Assembly (NCBI RefSeq): GCF_009765275.1
Contig: NZ_VOPH01000015.1
Span: forward strand, 1-64,000
Direction: 5' to 3'
Source of the DNA: Chachezhania sediminis
GTDB lineage: Bacteria > Pseudomonadota > Alphaproteobacteria > Rhodobacterales > Rhodobacteraceae
Length of the DNA: 64,000 nucleotides
The position numbers and the translations under genes were made by a program. The first letter of the stretch is position 1. Each line of letters begins with the position of its first letter. Below are positions 6,446-18,859 of this stretch, piece by piece. The notes below the pieces were generated by a model, which worked only from the letters and a program-made list of their open reading frames with translations, did no database searches and was not told where the DNA came from.

Positions 6446-7906
6446 ATGACCGCGCCCTGCGGCCGGGCGCTGATGCTGCAGGGCACCGGGTCCAACGTGG
6501 GAAAGTCCATGCTGGTTGCAGGCCTGATCCGCGCGGCGCGCCTTCGCGGGCTGAATGTGGCACCGTTCAAGCCGCAGAACATGTCGAACAACGCGGCCGT
6601 AACCGACGATGGCGGAGAGATCGGCCGCGCCCAGGCGCTGCAGGCCCGGGCGGCCGGACTGGCGCCGCACACGGATATGAACCCGATCCTGCTGAAGCCC
6701 GAAACCGATACTGGCGCGCAACTGGTGGTGCAGGGCAAACGCCGGGCGCTGCTGGGGGCGCGGGACTATTTCAGCGCGAAACGCGACCTGATGGCGCCGG
6801 TGCTCGACAGTTTTGGCCGGCTGCGCGCCGCCCACGACCTGGTGATCGTCGAAGGCGCCGGCAGCCCGGCAGAGGTCAACCTGCGTGCCAACGACATCGC
6901 CAACATGGGCTTTGCCTGTGCTGCCGACGTGCCGGTGGTGCTGGTGGGCGATATCGACCGGGGGGGCGTGATCGCGCAGATCGTGGGCACGCAGGCGGTG
7001 CTGGACGACCGGGACCGGGCGCAGATCGCGGGCTTCCTGGTGAACAAGTTCCGGGGCGACCCACGGCTTTTTGACGACGGCTATGCCTATACGGTCGACC
7101 GCACCGGCTGGCCCGGGTTCGGCGTGCTGCCCTGGTTTCCCGACGCCTGGAAGCTGCCGGCCGAGGATGCGCTGGACCTGAAGGCCCGCGAATCCGAGGG
7201 GACCTTCCGCGTCGTCTGCCTTGGCCTGTCGCGGATCGCGAATTTCGACGACCTGGACCCGCTGGCGCAGGAACCCGGCGTGTCGCTGCGGATCCTGCGG
7301 GCGGGCGAAGTCCTGCCCGGCGATACCGACCTGGTGATCCTGCCGGGCAGCAAGTCCACGCGGGGCGACCTGGATTTCCTGCGGGCGCAGGGCTGGGATG
7401 TCGACCTTGCCGCGCATCGCCGGCGGGGCGGCCGGATCCTGGGGATCTGCGGCGGCTACCAGATGCTGGGCCACGCGGTCCATGATCCGGACGGGATCGA
7501 GGGCGCACCGGGGTCCACGCCAGGCCTGGGCCTCTTGGACGTGGCGACCGACATGGTCCCGGAAAAGCGCCTGGCCCTGACCGCGGCGCGGCATGTCGCG
7601 ACCGACACGCCGGTGAACGGGTATGAGATCCATATCGGCCGGACCTCCGGCGCGGACACGGGCAGGCCCTTCGCGATGGTCGGCGACCGGCCCGAAGGGG
7701 CGATCAGCGCCGACGGGCGCGTGATGGGGTCCTACCTGCATGGCCTCTTTTCAGACAACGCGTTTCGGGGGGCCTTCCTGCAGATGGTGGGCGCGGAGCC
7801 CGAAGGCCGCGACTATGACGCCGGGGTCGAGGCGACGCTGGACGCGCTGGCCGCCCATGTCGAGGCGCATCTGGACGTGGACGGCCTGCTGGCCGCCGCG
7901 CGCTGA
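6446..7906 (+). CDS. cobQ: Cobyric acid synthase (adenosylcobyric acid synthase)
   Basis: A 486-residue enzyme that amidates four carboxylates (b, d, e, g) of adenosyl-cobyrinate a,c-diamide in vitamin B12 synthesis, using glutamine and ATP. The N-terminal ATPase half has [24 protein letters not shown] and [11 protein letters not shown]; the C-terminal class I glutamine amidotransferase half has the nucleophile in [10 protein letters not shown] and the catalytic histidine in GSYLHGLF. Length is normal for the family. No other cob gene or B12 riboswitch is visible in the 127-bp upstream gap. Confidence 0.95.
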   Translation: MTAPCGRALMLQGTGSNVGKSMLVAGLIRAARLRGLNVAPFKPQNMSNNAAVTDDGGEIGRAQALQARAAGLAPHTDMNPILLKPETDTGAQLVVQGKRRALLGARDYFSAKRDLMAPVLDSFGRLRAAHDLVIVEGAGSPAEVNLRANDIANMGFACAADVPVVLVGDIDRGGVIAQIVGTQAVLDDRDRAQIAGFLVNKFRGDPRLFDDGYAYTVDRTGWPGFGVLPWFPDAWKLPAEDALDLKARESEGTFRVVCLGLSRIANFDDLDPLAQEPGVSLRILRAGEVLPGDTDLVILPGSKSTRGDLDFLRAQGWDVDLAAHRRRGGRILGICGGYQMLGHAVHDPDGIEGAPGSTPGLGLLDVATDMVPEKRLALTAARHVATDTPVNGYEIHIGRTSGADTGRPFAMVGDRPEGAISADGRVMGSYLHGLFSDNAFRGAFLQMVGAEPEGRDYDAGVEATLDALAAHVEAHLDVDGLLAAAR

Positions 7907-8059
7907 AAATGCGCCGTGGAACGAAAGTTCCCGCCCGGCGGTCTGCCGGGCAGTGACAGCCCAGCCCCCTTGGGCCGGCCGCCACCTTTCATGCTGCTTC
8001 TGCAACGGGCCGATTGAACCGTTTCGCTGTTCGGGCGACGACCTGTTGCGGACCGTCGC

Positions 8060-8587
8060 CTAAAGGGCCCGGACGTTCAGGCGCAGGATCCGCATCACCC
8101 GAAGGAAGGCCTCCAGGTCTTCGGGGTCCACGCCGCGGATCAGGTCGCGTTCCCGTTCCAGTGCCACGGCCAGGATGCGGTCGTGGATCGACAGACCGGT
8201 CGGGGTGATGGCCAGCATCCTTCGGCGGCCGTCATTCTCGGCCGGTTCGGTGGTGGCATATCCCAGCTGTTCCAGCTGGCGCAGCGCGCGGCTGACCGCG
8301 CCCTTGTCCATCGACAGATGTTCCGCGATGTTCACGGCCGACAGACCGGTATCCGCGGCCAGGGTGGACAGCACTCGCCATTCCGTCACACCGATCCCGA
8401 AATCCCGCAGGTACACGGCCGAAGCGCCGGCGGTCAGGGCGCTGTTCACGGCCGTCAGGTAATAGGGGATATAGCTTTCCGTATCGATCACCGGCCGGCC
8501 GTCCACCACTTTGGTGGAGGTCGACAGCCTGGCATCGGGACACAGATGGGGCGGGGCTTTGCGGCGGGGCGGCGACTGTTCGTTCAT
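8060..8587 (-). CDS. MarR-family transcriptional regulator
   Basis: A 175-residue protein with a winged helix-turn-helix: VTEWRVLSTLAADTGLSAVN, IAEHLSMDKGAVSRALRQLE, the wing YATTEPAENDGRRRM and the C-terminal dimer helix. MarR proteins usually repress genes for aromatic catabolism or efflux and release DNA on binding phenolic ligands. It is codirectional with pobA (4-hydroxybenzoate hydroxylase) upstream, so it probably controls that gene. An extended N-terminal arm of about 40 residues precedes the domain. Confidence 0.88.
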   Translation of the reverse strand: MNEQSPPRRKAPPHLCPDARLSTSTKVVDGRPVIDTESYIPYYLTAVNSALTAGASAVYLRDFGIGVTEWRVLSTLAADTGLSAVNIAEHLSMDKGAVSRALRQLEQLGYATTEPAENDGRRRMLAITPTGLSIHDRILAVALERERDLIRGVDPEDLEAFLRVMRILRLNVRAL

Positions 8588-8639
8588 CGCCGACCCGGGT
8601 CATTTCGGGCCGCGCGGGGGGCCAAGTGGGGTCGGGCCA

Positions 8640-8666
8640 ATGTCCTGTCTCCTGATGTCAGGACAT
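8640..8666. promoter_or_regulatory. Inverted repeat between pobA and marR
   Basis: ATGTCCTG and CAGGACAT form an 8-bp inverted repeat with an 11-bp spacer, 53 bp upstream of the MarR start and 17 bp after the pobA stop. It could be a MarR autoregulatory operator or a weak terminator hairpin; no T-run is present. Confidence 0.4.
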
Positions 8667-8682
8667 CATCCATCACACGGGC

Positions 8683-9926
<1,244 letters not shown>

Positions 9927-9981
9927 TAATTTCACGCACGCAATCCGTCAAGACGATTCCCTACGGGATGAAAATTGTGGG

Positions 9982-10018
9982 CGGCACCCTGCCGGGCCCG
10001 GGGCCCGGCAGGGTGCCG
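9982..10018 (-). terminator. Very strong hairpin terminating the PHP gene
   Basis: An 18-bp perfect inverted repeat, with arms beginning CGGCACCCTGCCGGGCCC and a single-base centre, lies 8 bp after the stop of the minus-strand PHP gene. On that strand it is followed within a few bases by AATTTTC, giving a modest T-tract. It also insulates pobA downstream. Confidence 0.65.
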
Positions 10019-10025
10019 TACGGGG

Positions 10026-10949
10026 TCAGCCCAGCCAGACGGGGTTGGTCCAGGCGCGCTTGCCGGCGCGGTCCATAACGGTGACGCGGACCCAGGGGGA
10101 AGCGGCAAAACGGTCCAGCGGCACGCGGGTGCGGGTCATGCTGTCGCCATGCACTGCGGTCGAGGCGCTGCCCTTGCCCTGTACGATCACGGTGGCGACA
10201 GCGCTGGTTTCCACCACGACATGACGGTCTTCCCAGACCACGTTGTGGATCAGCGGGCCGGTGCTGGAATAGTGGTGCCCGGCCTTCAGGGCCTCGACCA
10301 GCGCGTCGGGATCGTTCTCTTCCGCCTTCACCATTACCCAGCCGCCGAAATGGTCGGGCTCGGTAAAATGGGCGTCGTCGGTGGCGCAGAGGTCCAGCTT
10401 GCGGCCTTCGGTCAGAAGCTGGTCCAGCGTGTAGAACCCGTGCGGCCGGTCGCAGGCTATGGCGCAGCCGTGATTGTAGATCTCGACGGCATGGGCGGCT
10501 TCGATGGTGCGGGCGTCCTCGGTCGTCAGACCCGACCATTCCGGGTGGGCGATGGCGACGAAGGCCCCCGCGTCACGCGCGCGGCGGGCGATTTCCGCAC
10601 CGGTTTCCTGGCCGTCGACGGGCCGGAAATGGGGGGAATTGCCGGGGGCGAAGTCCTCGGGCAGGCCCACGGCCAGGATGTGCCACAATTCGCCGTTCTC
10701 CATCGCGCCGGAATGCAGTTCCGCGCCGGGGATGGTGGTGAAGCGGTTGTTGCGAAAGGCCTTGGTGTCGGTGATCGGATAGTCGAACAGGCCCACGAAG
10801 TGATCGGTCAGGGACAGGAAGTCGTATCCTTCCGCCTCGTACCGGCGGCAGACCTCTGCCGGGTCCAGCGCCCCGTCGGAGCGGTTGGAATGGGTGTGCA
10901 GGTTCCCGCGCCAGAACCGCCCGGGGGCGGCAAACATCTTGTCGGTCAT
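10026..10949 (-). CDS. PHP-domain metal-dependent phosphoesterase/hydrolase
   Basis: A 307-residue protein with PHP-fold metal ligands: HTHSNRSDG (about 18-26), LTDHF, the glutamate/histidine segment GAELHSG, IAHPEW and the late ATDDAH. PHP proteins hydrolyse phosphate esters (histidinol phosphate, nucleotides, cyclic phosphates). The C-terminal about 70 residues look like an added beta domain (VVVETSAVATVIVQGKG). ATG at 10949 was chosen because it begins MTDKMFAAPGRFWRGNLHTH; a longer upstream extension lacks coding character. The substrate is unknown and the gene stands alone between terminators. Confidence 0.8.
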   Translation of the reverse strand: MTDKMFAAPGRFWRGNLHTHSNRSDGALDPAEVCRRYEAEGYDFLSLTDHFVGLFDYPITDTKAFRNNRFTTIPGAELHSGAMENGELWHILAVGLPEDFAPGNSPHFRPVDGQETGAEIARRARDAGAFVAIAHPEWSGLTTEDARTIEAAHAVEIYNHGCAIACDRPHGFYTLDQLLTEGRKLDLCATDDAHFTEPDHFGGWVMVKAEENDPDALVEALKAGHHYSSTGPLIHNVVWEDRHVVVETSAVATVIVQGKGSASTAVHGDSMTRTRVPLDRFAASPWVRVTVMDRAGKRAWTNPVWLG

Positions 10950-11589
10950 GGTTCGGTCTCCTTCAGGTCTGTCAGGCGGCGCTATGCCCACCGATGGTGA
11001 CAGTTCGGTGACGCATGCGGCGCTAACCGCATGATTAAGGAAGTCCCGGCCATATTCGCCAGAAGAGACTGCATTTTCCCGGCGACGCACCCGGCGTGAC
11101 GTCGCGACGTGCCGACGGGCGCGGTGTCGAACGGGCAGGGGATCTGCCGTGGCGGGGCGGGCGGCGCCAGCCTATCGTTCCATCGTTCCATCGTCGCGGG
11201 CCAGGGGGCGGGGCCTGCCGCCGGGTGCCGTGCCGGACGGGTCGCCAGCGAAGATCGGTCGCGCGGATCCGGGCTGGGACCGGTTTCTGTCGCTGCGTGT
11301 GATTCTGTTCCTGGACGCTTCGGACGTCCGGGCCTGCATCCGCCTTTTCCTGACATATGTCCGCACTGACGCCGGGATCACGGCTCTGGACACTTGCCGT
11401 TTCGCTAAACGTGTGGAATAGCCTTTCGCAGGGCGGAATGAAGGGGTGCCTGACAAAGGACAGGATTTTTCGTGCAGACCGGCTTTGCGGGTTTGCGCTT
11501 GTCCGTGGAACCCGGCTAGAAAACCGTCAGAGGACCAGGAGGCGGTGTCAAGTGCTAAGGCGCTGCCGGATGCAAGGAGAACTGTCGGC
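10950..11589. other. 640-bp intergenic region without a recognised gene
   Basis: This gap separates divergent genes, so it should hold two promoters. A weak candidate for the downstream acyl-CoA operon is TTGCGC (11493-11498), an 18-bp spacer and TAGAAA (11517-11522). An 8-bp tandem repeat (ATCGTTCC, 2.6 copies, 11174-11195) is present. Short frames here show no family motifs. No tRNA or riboswitch was seen. Confidence 0.5.
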
Positions 11590-13680
11590 ATGACCGAAGC
11601 CATCGGATACGAACGCGTGGGCGACATCGCCGTGCTTGCGGCGCAGAACCCGCCGGTCAACGCGCTGGGCCACGCCGTGCGGCAGGGGCTGGTCGACGGG
11701 ATCGCCAAGGCCACGGCCGACGGCGCCAAGGCGGTGCTGATCTATGGCGAGGGCAGCACGTTTTTCGCCGGTGCCGATATCCGCGAATTCGGCCAGACCC
11801 CCAAGGAACCGCACCTGCCTGACGTCTGCAACGCGATTGAGGCCGCGCCGATGATCGTGGTCTCGGCGCTCCATGGGACCGCGCTGGGCGGCGGGATGGA
11901 GATCGCGCTGTCCACGCATTACCGCATCGCCGTACCGAAGGCGCGGATGGGCCTTCCGGAAGTGAACCTGGGCCTGATCCCCGGCGCCACCGGCACCCAG
12001 CGCTTGCCGCGCCTGATCGGCGTGGAAAAGGCCATCGACATCGTCACCTCGGGCCGGCAGCTGGGTGCCAGGGACCTGCTGGCCATGGGCGTGATCGACA
12101 AGATCGCCGACGGTTCCCCGCGCGAGATCGGTCTGGCCTATGCGCAGGAATTGCTGGACGCCGCCGCGCCGCGCCGCCCGGTCAGCGAGATGCCGGCGCC
12201 CGAGCCCATCGATTTCGACGCCGCCTATGAAGCGACCCTGAAGAAGGGACGGGGCCTGCTGGCCCCCGCCTACGGCGTCCGCGCCGTGCAGGCAGCCTGT
12301 GAAAAACCTTTTGCCGAAGGCGTGGCCTACGAACGGTCCCTGTTCCGCGAACTGATGGAAACCGACCAGCGGCAGGGCATGATCCATGCCTTCTTTTCGG
12401 AACGGCAGGTGTCCAAACTGCCGGAACTGAAGGGGGTCGATCCGCGTCCGCTGGCCGCCATCGGCGTGATCGGCGGCGGCACCATGGGGGCGGGCATCGC
12501 CACCGCGGCGCTGCTGTCGGGGCTGAACGTGGTGCTGGTGGAGATGTCGCCCGAGGCAGCAGCGGCCGCCAAGGACCGCGTGTCCGGCAACCTTTCCGGC
12601 GCACTGAAGCGCGGCCGGATCGACCAGGCGAAGTTCGAGCACCTGACCGAAACCGCCCTGACGCCGACCACCGATTTCGGCGATCTGAAGGACGTCGACC
12701 TGGTGGTCGAAGCCGTGTTCGAAAACATGGACGTCAAGAAAGAGGTCTTTGGCAAGCTGGACGCGGTCTGCAAGCCGGGTGCGGTTCTGGCGTCGAACAC
12801 GTCGTACCTCGACATCGACGAGATCGCGGCCTCGACCAGCCGGCCGGCGGACGTGATCGGGCTGCACTTCTTCTCGCCCGCGCATGTGATGAAGCTCTTG
12901 GAGGTCGTGGTCGCGGACAAGACCGCGCCCGACGTCATGGCGACGGGGTTCGACCTGGGCAAGAAGCTGGGCAAGGTGTCGGTCCGTGCGGGCGTCTGCG
13001 ACGGCTTCATCGGCAACCGGATCCTGTCGAAGTACCGCACTGCGGCGGATCACATGATCCTGGACGGGGCCTCGCCCTATGCCATCGATAAGGCGATCAC
13101 CGATTTCGGCTTTGCCATGGGCCCCTTCGCGGTGGCCGACCTGGCCGGGCTCGACATCGGTTACATGACCCGCAAGCGGCTGGCGCCGACCCGCGATCCG
13201 CGCGAACGGGTGTCGACCTATGCCGACAAGCTGGTCGAGGCCGGGCACAAGGGCCAGAAGACCGGCAAGGGCTATTACGACTATGCCGCCGGGTCCCGCG
13301 CCGCGGCACCGAACCCCGAGGTGATGGAGCTGATCGAGGCCGAACGGGCCGAGCTTGGCATCACGCCCAGGGACTTCACCGAAGCAGAGATCGTGCGTCG
13401 CTACATGGCCGCGATGGTCAACGAAGGCGCCAAGGTGGTGGGTGAAGGCATCGCGCGCCGCCCGCTGGACGTCGATATGACGTTCCTTTTCGGCTACGGC
13501 TTCCCGCGTTATCGCGGCGGGCCGCTGAAATGGGCCGACATGGAAGGCCTGCCGGCGCTGCTGGCGGATATCAAGGAATACGCGAAGGAAGATCCGTACT
13601 TCTGGCAACCCGCGCCCCTGCTGGAGCAGCTGGTGGCCGAGGGCCGGACCTTCGACGACCTGAACAAGGAAGCGGCCTGA
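11590..13680 (+). CDS. Bifunctional enoyl-CoA hydratase / 3-hydroxyacyl-CoA dehydrogenase
   Basis: A 696-residue fusion enzyme for the middle two steps of beta-oxidation. The N-terminal crotonase domain has [10 protein letters not shown] (about 58-67) and [15 protein letters not shown]; the NAD-binding dehydrogenase domain begins [14 protein letters not shown] (about 294) and carries [17 protein letters not shown] and [18 protein letters not shown]; two C-terminal HCDH domains follow. The size and order fit the PimF/peroxisomal-bifunctional type, shorter than FadB. The start at 11590 has AAGGAG 10 bp upstream. It is the first gene of a probable operon with two acyl-CoA dehydrogenases, a thioesterase, a hydratase and a CoA ligase. 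Confidence 0.92.
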   Translation: MTEAIGYERVGDIAVLAAQNPPVNALGHAVRQGLVDGIAKATADGAKAVLIYGEGSTFFAGADIREFGQTPKEPHLPDVCNAIEAAPMIVVSALHGTALGGGMEIALSTHYRIAVPKARMGLPEVNLGLIPGATGTQRLPRLIGVEKAIDIVTSGRQLGARDLLAMGVIDKIADGSPREIGLAYAQELLDAAAPRRPVSEMPAPEPIDFDAAYEATLKKGRGLLAPAYGVRAVQAACEKPFAEGVAYERSLFRELMETDQRQGMIHAFFSERQVSKLPELKGVDPRPLAAIGVIGGGTMGAGIATAALLSGLNVVLVEMSPEAAAAAKDRVSGNLSGALKRGRIDQAKFEHLTETALTPTTDFGDLKDVDLVVEAVFENMDVKKEVFGKLDAVCKPGAVLASNTSYLDIDEIAASTSRPADVIGLHFFSPAHVMKLLEVVVADKTAPDVMATGFDLGKKLGKVSVRAGVCDGFIGNRILSKYRTAADHMILDGASPYAIDKAITDFGFAMGPFAVADLAGLDIGYMTRKRLAPTRDPRERVSTYADKLVEAGHKGQKTGKGYYDYAAGSRAAAPNPEVMELIEAERAELGITPRDFTEAEIVRRYMAAMVNEGAKVVGEGIARRPLDVDMTFLFGYGFPRYRGGPLKWADMEGLPALLADIKEYAKEDPYFWQPAPLLEQLVAEGRTFDDLNKEAA

Positions 13681-13708
13681 GCCGCAACATGAGGGGGGAG
13701 AACAACCC

Positions 13709-14899
<1,191 letters not shown>

Positions 14900-14902
14900 G
14901 CC

Positions 14903-16039
14903 ATGAATTTCGAGCTGACCGAAGAGCGGCAGATGCTGCAGGACACCCTGCGTCGTTTCCTGGCGGACCGTTACGGGCTGGAAACGCGCAACAAGATCAT
15001 CGACAGCGAAGAGGGCCTGTCGCCCGAGATCTGGGCCGAACTGGCCGAACTGGGCGTCATCGGCGCGCTGTTCACGGAAGAGGACGGCGGCTTTGGCGGC
15101 AAGGGCTTCGACATCACCACGGTGTTCGAGGAACTGGGCCGCGCAGGCGTCGTCGAACCCTTTCTGGACACGGCCATCCTGGGCGGCGGCCTGATTGCCG
15201 CGCTGGGGTCGGACACCCAGAAGGAACTGCTGGAAGAGGTCATCGGCGGAGCGCTGCACCTTGCCTTCGCCCATGGCGAGCCGCGCAGTCGCTATGAGCT
15301 GAACCAGGTGGAAACCACCGCGAAGGTTTCGGGGGACGAGATCGTTCTGTCCGGCCGCAAGGCCGTGGTCGTGAACGCCGAAGCGGCGGGCTACCTGGTC
15401 GTCTCGGCCCGTGAAAGCGGCGGTCTGATGGACGAGGACGGGATTTCCCTGTTCCTGGTGCCCGCGGACACTGCCGGCCTGACCATGGTCGGCTATCCGC
15501 TGATGCAGGGCGGCCGCGCGGCCGAAGTGACGCTGGACGACGTGAAGGTCCCGTCCTCGGCCCGTCTGGGCGAGGCCGGCAAGGCCTATCCCGCGATCGT
15601 CACGGCGGCGGCGCGCGCCAATACGGCGCTGTCGGCGGAAATCCTGGGCTCCATGGAAACCGCGACCGGGCTGACCAAGGAATACCTGGTCACCCGCCAG
15701 CAGTTCGGCCGTCCGATCGGCACCTTCCAGGCGCTGGCACACCGCATGTCCGACATGCTGATCGAGCTGGAGATGGCGCGGTCCGCCGTCATCAACATCG
15801 CCGGCCGGCTGGAGTCCGACACCGCCGAGCGCGACCGTTACGTCGCCGCGACACGGAACTACCTTGGCCGGGCCGGGCGCCTGATCGCGGAAGAAGCGAT
15901 CCAGATGCACGGCGGCATCGCCATGACGAAGGAATACGAACTGGCGCATTTCGCCAAGCGTATCGTCATGTCCGACCACCGGCTGGGCGACACCGACTGG
16001 CATCTGGAGCGGTTCATTGCCCTCAGCGCCGCAGCCTGA
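14903..16039 (+). CDS. Acyl-CoA dehydrogenase, PimD-like small subunit
   Basis: A 378-residue acyl-CoA dehydrogenase beginning MNFELTEERQMLQDTLRRFL, with LFTEEDGGFGGKGFDITTVF and the C-terminal AEEAIQMHGGIAMTKEYELA motif. It begins 3 bp after the larger dehydrogenase, and the pair resembles PimC/PimD, thought to act as a heteromeric dehydrogenase on dicarboxylic or branched acyl-CoAs. An electron-transfer flavoprotein would be the acceptor. Its 3' end overlaps the following thioesterase by 23 bp. Confidence 0.9.
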   Translation: MNFELTEERQMLQDTLRRFLADRYGLETRNKIIDSEEGLSPEIWAELAELGVIGALFTEEDGGFGGKGFDITTVFEELGRAGVVEPFLDTAILGGGLIAALGSDTQKELLEEVIGGALHLAFAHGEPRSRYELNQVETTAKVSGDEIVLSGRKAVVVNAEAAGYLVVSARESGGLMDEDGISLFLVPADTAGLTMVGYPLMQGGRAAEVTLDDVKVPSSARLGEAGKAYPAIVTAAARANTALSAEILGSMETATGLTKEYLVTRQQFGRPIGTFQALAHRMSDMLIELEMARSAVINIAGRLESDTAERDRYVAATRNYLGRAGRLIAEEAIQMHGGIAMTKEYELAHFAKRIVMSDHRLGDTDWHLERFIALSAAA

Positions 16040-16463
16040 GACGGGTCCTGACGCCGGCCTGATTATCGGAGAGACGGGCGCGCAAAGCCTTGTCGGGTAC
16101 GTGGTTGATATCAGCCACCCCGACGGGCGCGCCCGGACCCATCTGGACATCGGCCCGCAGCACCTCAACCGCCACGGGGTGCTGCATGGCGGGATCATCG
16201 CGATGATCCTCGACAATGTGTGCGGCGTCGCCGGTTCGTTGTCGGTCGATGCGTCGGGCAAGGCGCCTTTCCTCAGCCTGTCGATGACCACCCAGTTCCT
16301 GGCCCCGGCCCTGCCGGGCCGGGTCACGGCCATGGGCACCATCGCCGGCGGCGGCCGCAGCACGCTGTTCATCGAGGGCGAGCTGAGGGATGCCGAGGGC
16401 AAGCTGCTGGCGACCTCGTCGGGCGTCTACAAGCGTGTCTCGCAGGAGAAACTGAAGAAATGA
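16017..16463 (+). CDS. PaaI-family hotdog thioesterase
   Basis: A 148-residue hotdog-fold protein with the PaaI signature HLNRHGVLHGGIIAMILDNV (about 49-68) and the following strands MTTQFLAPALPGRV and FIEGELRDAEGKLLATSSGV. It would hydrolyse acyl-CoA thioesters, freeing CoA or disposing of dead-end intermediates in this pathway. No ATG or GTG lies before the conserved region except the TTG at 16017, inside the end of the upstream gene, so translation is probably coupled. It overlaps the next gene by ATGA. Confidence 0.85.
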   Translation: MPSAPQPETGPDAGLIIGETGAQSLVGYVVDISHPDGRARTHLDIGPQHLNRHGVLHGGIIAMILDNVCGVAGSLSVDASGKAPFLSLSMTTQFLAPALPGRVTAMGTIAGGGRSTLFIEGELRDAEGKLLATSSGVYKRVSQEKLKK

Positions 16464-17248
16464 CCGAAGCCACACCCGAACTGGCGCGCGTGGACGACCT
16501 GGGCGACCGGCTGGTTGTCGTCAACATGAACACCACCAAGCGCGGCGCCCTGTCGCCCGCGCTTTATGCGGCGATCAACGAGGCGATGGCAAAGGCCGCG
16601 GATCCCCGGATTCGCGCCGTGATCCTGACGGCCGAAGGCGGGTTCTTTTGTGCGGGCGGGGACTTGTCGGTCCTGATCGACCGCCGGAAGATGCCGGAGG
16701 ACGCCCGCCGCGCCAAGGTGGACGAACTGCACGGCCTGGTCCGCGCGATCCGCGCCTGCCCGGTGCCGGTGATCGCCGCGGTCGAAGGCGGCGCCGCCGG
16801 GGCCGGGGCCTCGCTGGCACTGGCCTGCGACCTGATCGTAGCGGCCGAGGGCGTGAAGTTCACCGCCGCCTACGTGAAGGCGGGTCTCGTGCCCGATGGC
16901 GGTCTGACCAGTGCGCTTTCGCGGATGCTGCCGCGCCAGCTGGCAATGGAGATGTGCCTGCTGGCCCGCCCCGTCATCGCCGAACGGATGGAAAGCCTGG
17001 GCGTCGTCAATGCCGTGGTCCCGGCCGGAGAGGCCGACGCGGCCGCGCACCGGCTTGCGGATGCTCTGGCCAAAGGCCCCAGAGAGGCGCAGGGTGTGAT
17101 CCGGCGTCTTGTGGCCCAGGCTTACGAAAACACCGAGGCCGAGCAGCTTGACGCCGAACGCGACGCCATGGCCAGGGCGGCTGGGGGCACGGAATCGGGA
17201 GAGGGCATCGCCGCCTTCCTGGAGAAACGCGCGCCGAAATTCGGCTAG
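16460..17248 (+). CDS. Enoyl-CoA hydratase/isomerase family protein
   Basis: A 262-residue crotonase-fold protein: LTAEGGFFCAGGDLSVLIDR (oxyanion-hole segment, about 54-73), EGGAAGAGASLALACDLIVA and AAYVKAGLVPDGGLTSAL. The residue following the second oxyanion segment is consistent with a hydratase or isomerase, but the substrate is not defined. It overlaps the thioesterase by ATGA and lies 31 bp before the CoA ligase. PimE-like function in a dicarboxylate pathway is plausible. Confidence 0.88.
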   Translation: MTEATPELARVDDLGDRLVVVNMNTTKRGALSPALYAAINEAMAKAADPRIRAVILTAEGGFFCAGGDLSVLIDRRKMPEDARRAKVDELHGLVRAIRACPVPVIAAVEGGAAGAGASLALACDLIVAAEGVKFTAAYVKAGLVPDGGLTSALSRMLPRQLAMEMCLLARPVIAERMESLGVVNAVVPAGEADAAAHRLADALAKGPREAQGVIRRLVAQAYENTEAEQLDAERDAMARAAGGTESGEGIAAFLEKRAPKFG

Positions 17249-17279
17249 GCCCGTCACGGGGCTTGCGGGGGGGGAATAC

Positions 17280-18773
17280 ATGATGGAACGTTGGGACAAT
17301 CTCCTGACGCAGTCGGTCGGGCGCGTGCCGGACCGGACGGCGCTGATCGACGGCTCCGGGGGCCTTTTCAGCTACCTCGCGCTGGAACGCGCGACCGAGG
17401 AGATGCGCGCTGTCCTGCTGGAAGCGGGTGTGAACCCCGGCGACCGGGTGTTGATCCTGCTGGAAAACTGCGCCGCCGCCGTCGCCTCGATCTTCGCCTG
17501 TTCGCGGATCGGCGCCTGGGCGGTGCCGGTGAATGCCCGACAGACCGCGCCCGAGATCGACCGGGTCCTGACCCATGCGAGACCAAGGGCGGTGCTGGCG
17601 ACCACGGCCGCGTCGCCCGATGCCGCGCGGCACGCCCGCCGGCTGGAGGCCGCCGAGATCTTCGGTGCCTTCGGGTCCATGCACCTGGCCATGCCCTTCC
17701 CCAGCGCACCCGAAGCCGACGACCGAGTCGCCGCGCTGCTCTACACCACCGGCACGACGGGCGAGCCCAAGGGCGTGATGATCTCGCACGCCAACCTTCT
17801 TTACGGTGCGCGCCAGGCCGAGGTGTTTCGCGGTCTGAAACCGGGCAAGATCCTCTATGGTGTGGCGCCGTTTACCCATGTCATGGGCCTGACCTCGATC
17901 ATGTCGGCCACGATCTGCGCCGGGGCCACGGCCCGTCTGGAAACGCGGTTCTCGGTCGAAAAGCTCTATACCGAACTGCAGCGCGACATGACCCACCTGC
18001 CGGCGGTGCCGCAGATGCACGCGCTGCTGATGGGCCATGTCCGGGCACTGGGCCACGACCGGCTGGACAGCCCGACGCTGGAATACGTGTCGTCGGGCGG
18101 CGCGCCGCTGGACCCCGAATGGAAGCGCCGGGCCGAAGCGTTCTATGGCCTGCCGCTCCAGAACGGCTATGGTTTGACCGAGACCTGTTCGGCCGTGACC
18201 GTCACCTGGAACAAGCTGGGCAGCCCCGACGTATCCGTCGGGCTGGAATTGCCCGAGACCCGGATCCGCATCGACGAAGCCGCGCCCGGCGGCGGCGAAG
18301 GGACGGGCGAGGTGCTGGCGAAGGGTCCGCAGATCATGCTGGGCTATTACCGCAATCCGGAGGCCACGGCAGCCGTTCTGGACGCTGACGGCTGGCTGCG
18401 CACCGGCGATCTGGGCGCCTTCGACGAAGGCCGGAACCTTCACATCAAGGGCCGCCTGAAGGAGCTGATCATTCACGGCGGCTTCAACGTCTATCCGCCG
18501 GAAGTGGAAGCGGCGCTGAACGAACATCCGCAGGTGATCCAGTGCGCGGTCGTCGGCATGATGATCGACGGGGACGAGAAGGTGGTGGCCTTCGTCCAGG
18601 CCGCGGCCGGCAATCTTCCGACCGAGGACGACCTTCGGGCCTTCGCCGCCGGCCGGCTGGCCGGCTACAAGCGCCCGTCGCGGATCGTGATCACGCAGGA
18701 CCTGCCCGCTGCACCGTCGGGCAAGATCCTGAAGGCGCGGTTGCTGGAAACCTTCGCGGACGCCCTGGCCTGA
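17280..18773 (+). CDS. Acyl-CoA synthetase (AMP-forming CoA ligase)
   Basis: A 497-residue ANL-superfamily ligase that activates a carboxylic acid with ATP and CoA. The AMP-binding loop is LLYTTGTTGEPKGVM (about 155-169); other motifs are NGYGLTETCSAVTVTWN, DADGWLRTGDLGAFDE and GRLKELIIHGGFNVYPPEVE, and the catalytic lysine is in PSGKILKARL. Two adjacent ATG codons (17280 and 17283) follow a G-rich ribosome site. It is last in the operon, followed by dispersed repeats. The substrate (fatty, dicarboxylic or aromatic-derived acid) cannot be told by eye. Confidence 0.9.
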   Translation: MMERWDNLLTQSVGRVPDRTALIDGSGGLFSYLALERATEEMRAVLLEAGVNPGDRVLILLENCAAAVASIFACSRIGAWAVPVNARQTAPEIDRVLTHARPRAVLATTAASPDAARHARRLEAAEIFGAFGSMHLAMPFPSAPEADDRVAALLYTTGTTGEPKGVMISHANLLYGARQAEVFRGLKPGKILYGVAPFTHVMGLTSIMSATICAGATARLETRFSVEKLYTELQRDMTHLPAVPQMHALLMGHVRALGHDRLDSPTLEYVSSGGAPLDPEWKRRAEAFYGLPLQNGYGLTETCSAVTVTWNKLGSPDVSVGLELPETRIRIDEAAPGGGEGTGEVLAKGPQIMLGYYRNPEATAAVLDADGWLRTGDLGAFDEGRNLHIKGRLKELIIHGGFNVYPPEVEAALNEHPQVIQCAVVGMMIDGDEKVVAFVQAAAGNLPTEDDLRAFAAGRLAGYKRPSRIVITQDLPAAPSGKILKARLLETFADALA

Positions 18774-18781
18774 CCCGGTGC

Positions 18782-18799
18782 GGCGGGGTGAACCCCGCC
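18782..18799 (+). repeat. Short dispersed palindrome, copy 3
   Basis: GGCGGGGTGAACCCCGCC, a palindrome with two mismatched centre bases, begins 8 bp after the CoA-ligase stop. It matches the copies at 233-250 (inverted) and 1058-1075. Confidence 0.6.
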
Positions 18800-18859
18800 C
18801 TGCGCGATCCCGGCGTCTTGCCCGGATTTCGCCGCCGCGTGCGCCGCGGCGCCGGACGG

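Noticed and set aside
11109-11421. Short overlapping open frames in the 640-bp gap
   Set aside because: No ribosome site, family motif or consistent codon character; the region is more likely regulatory.
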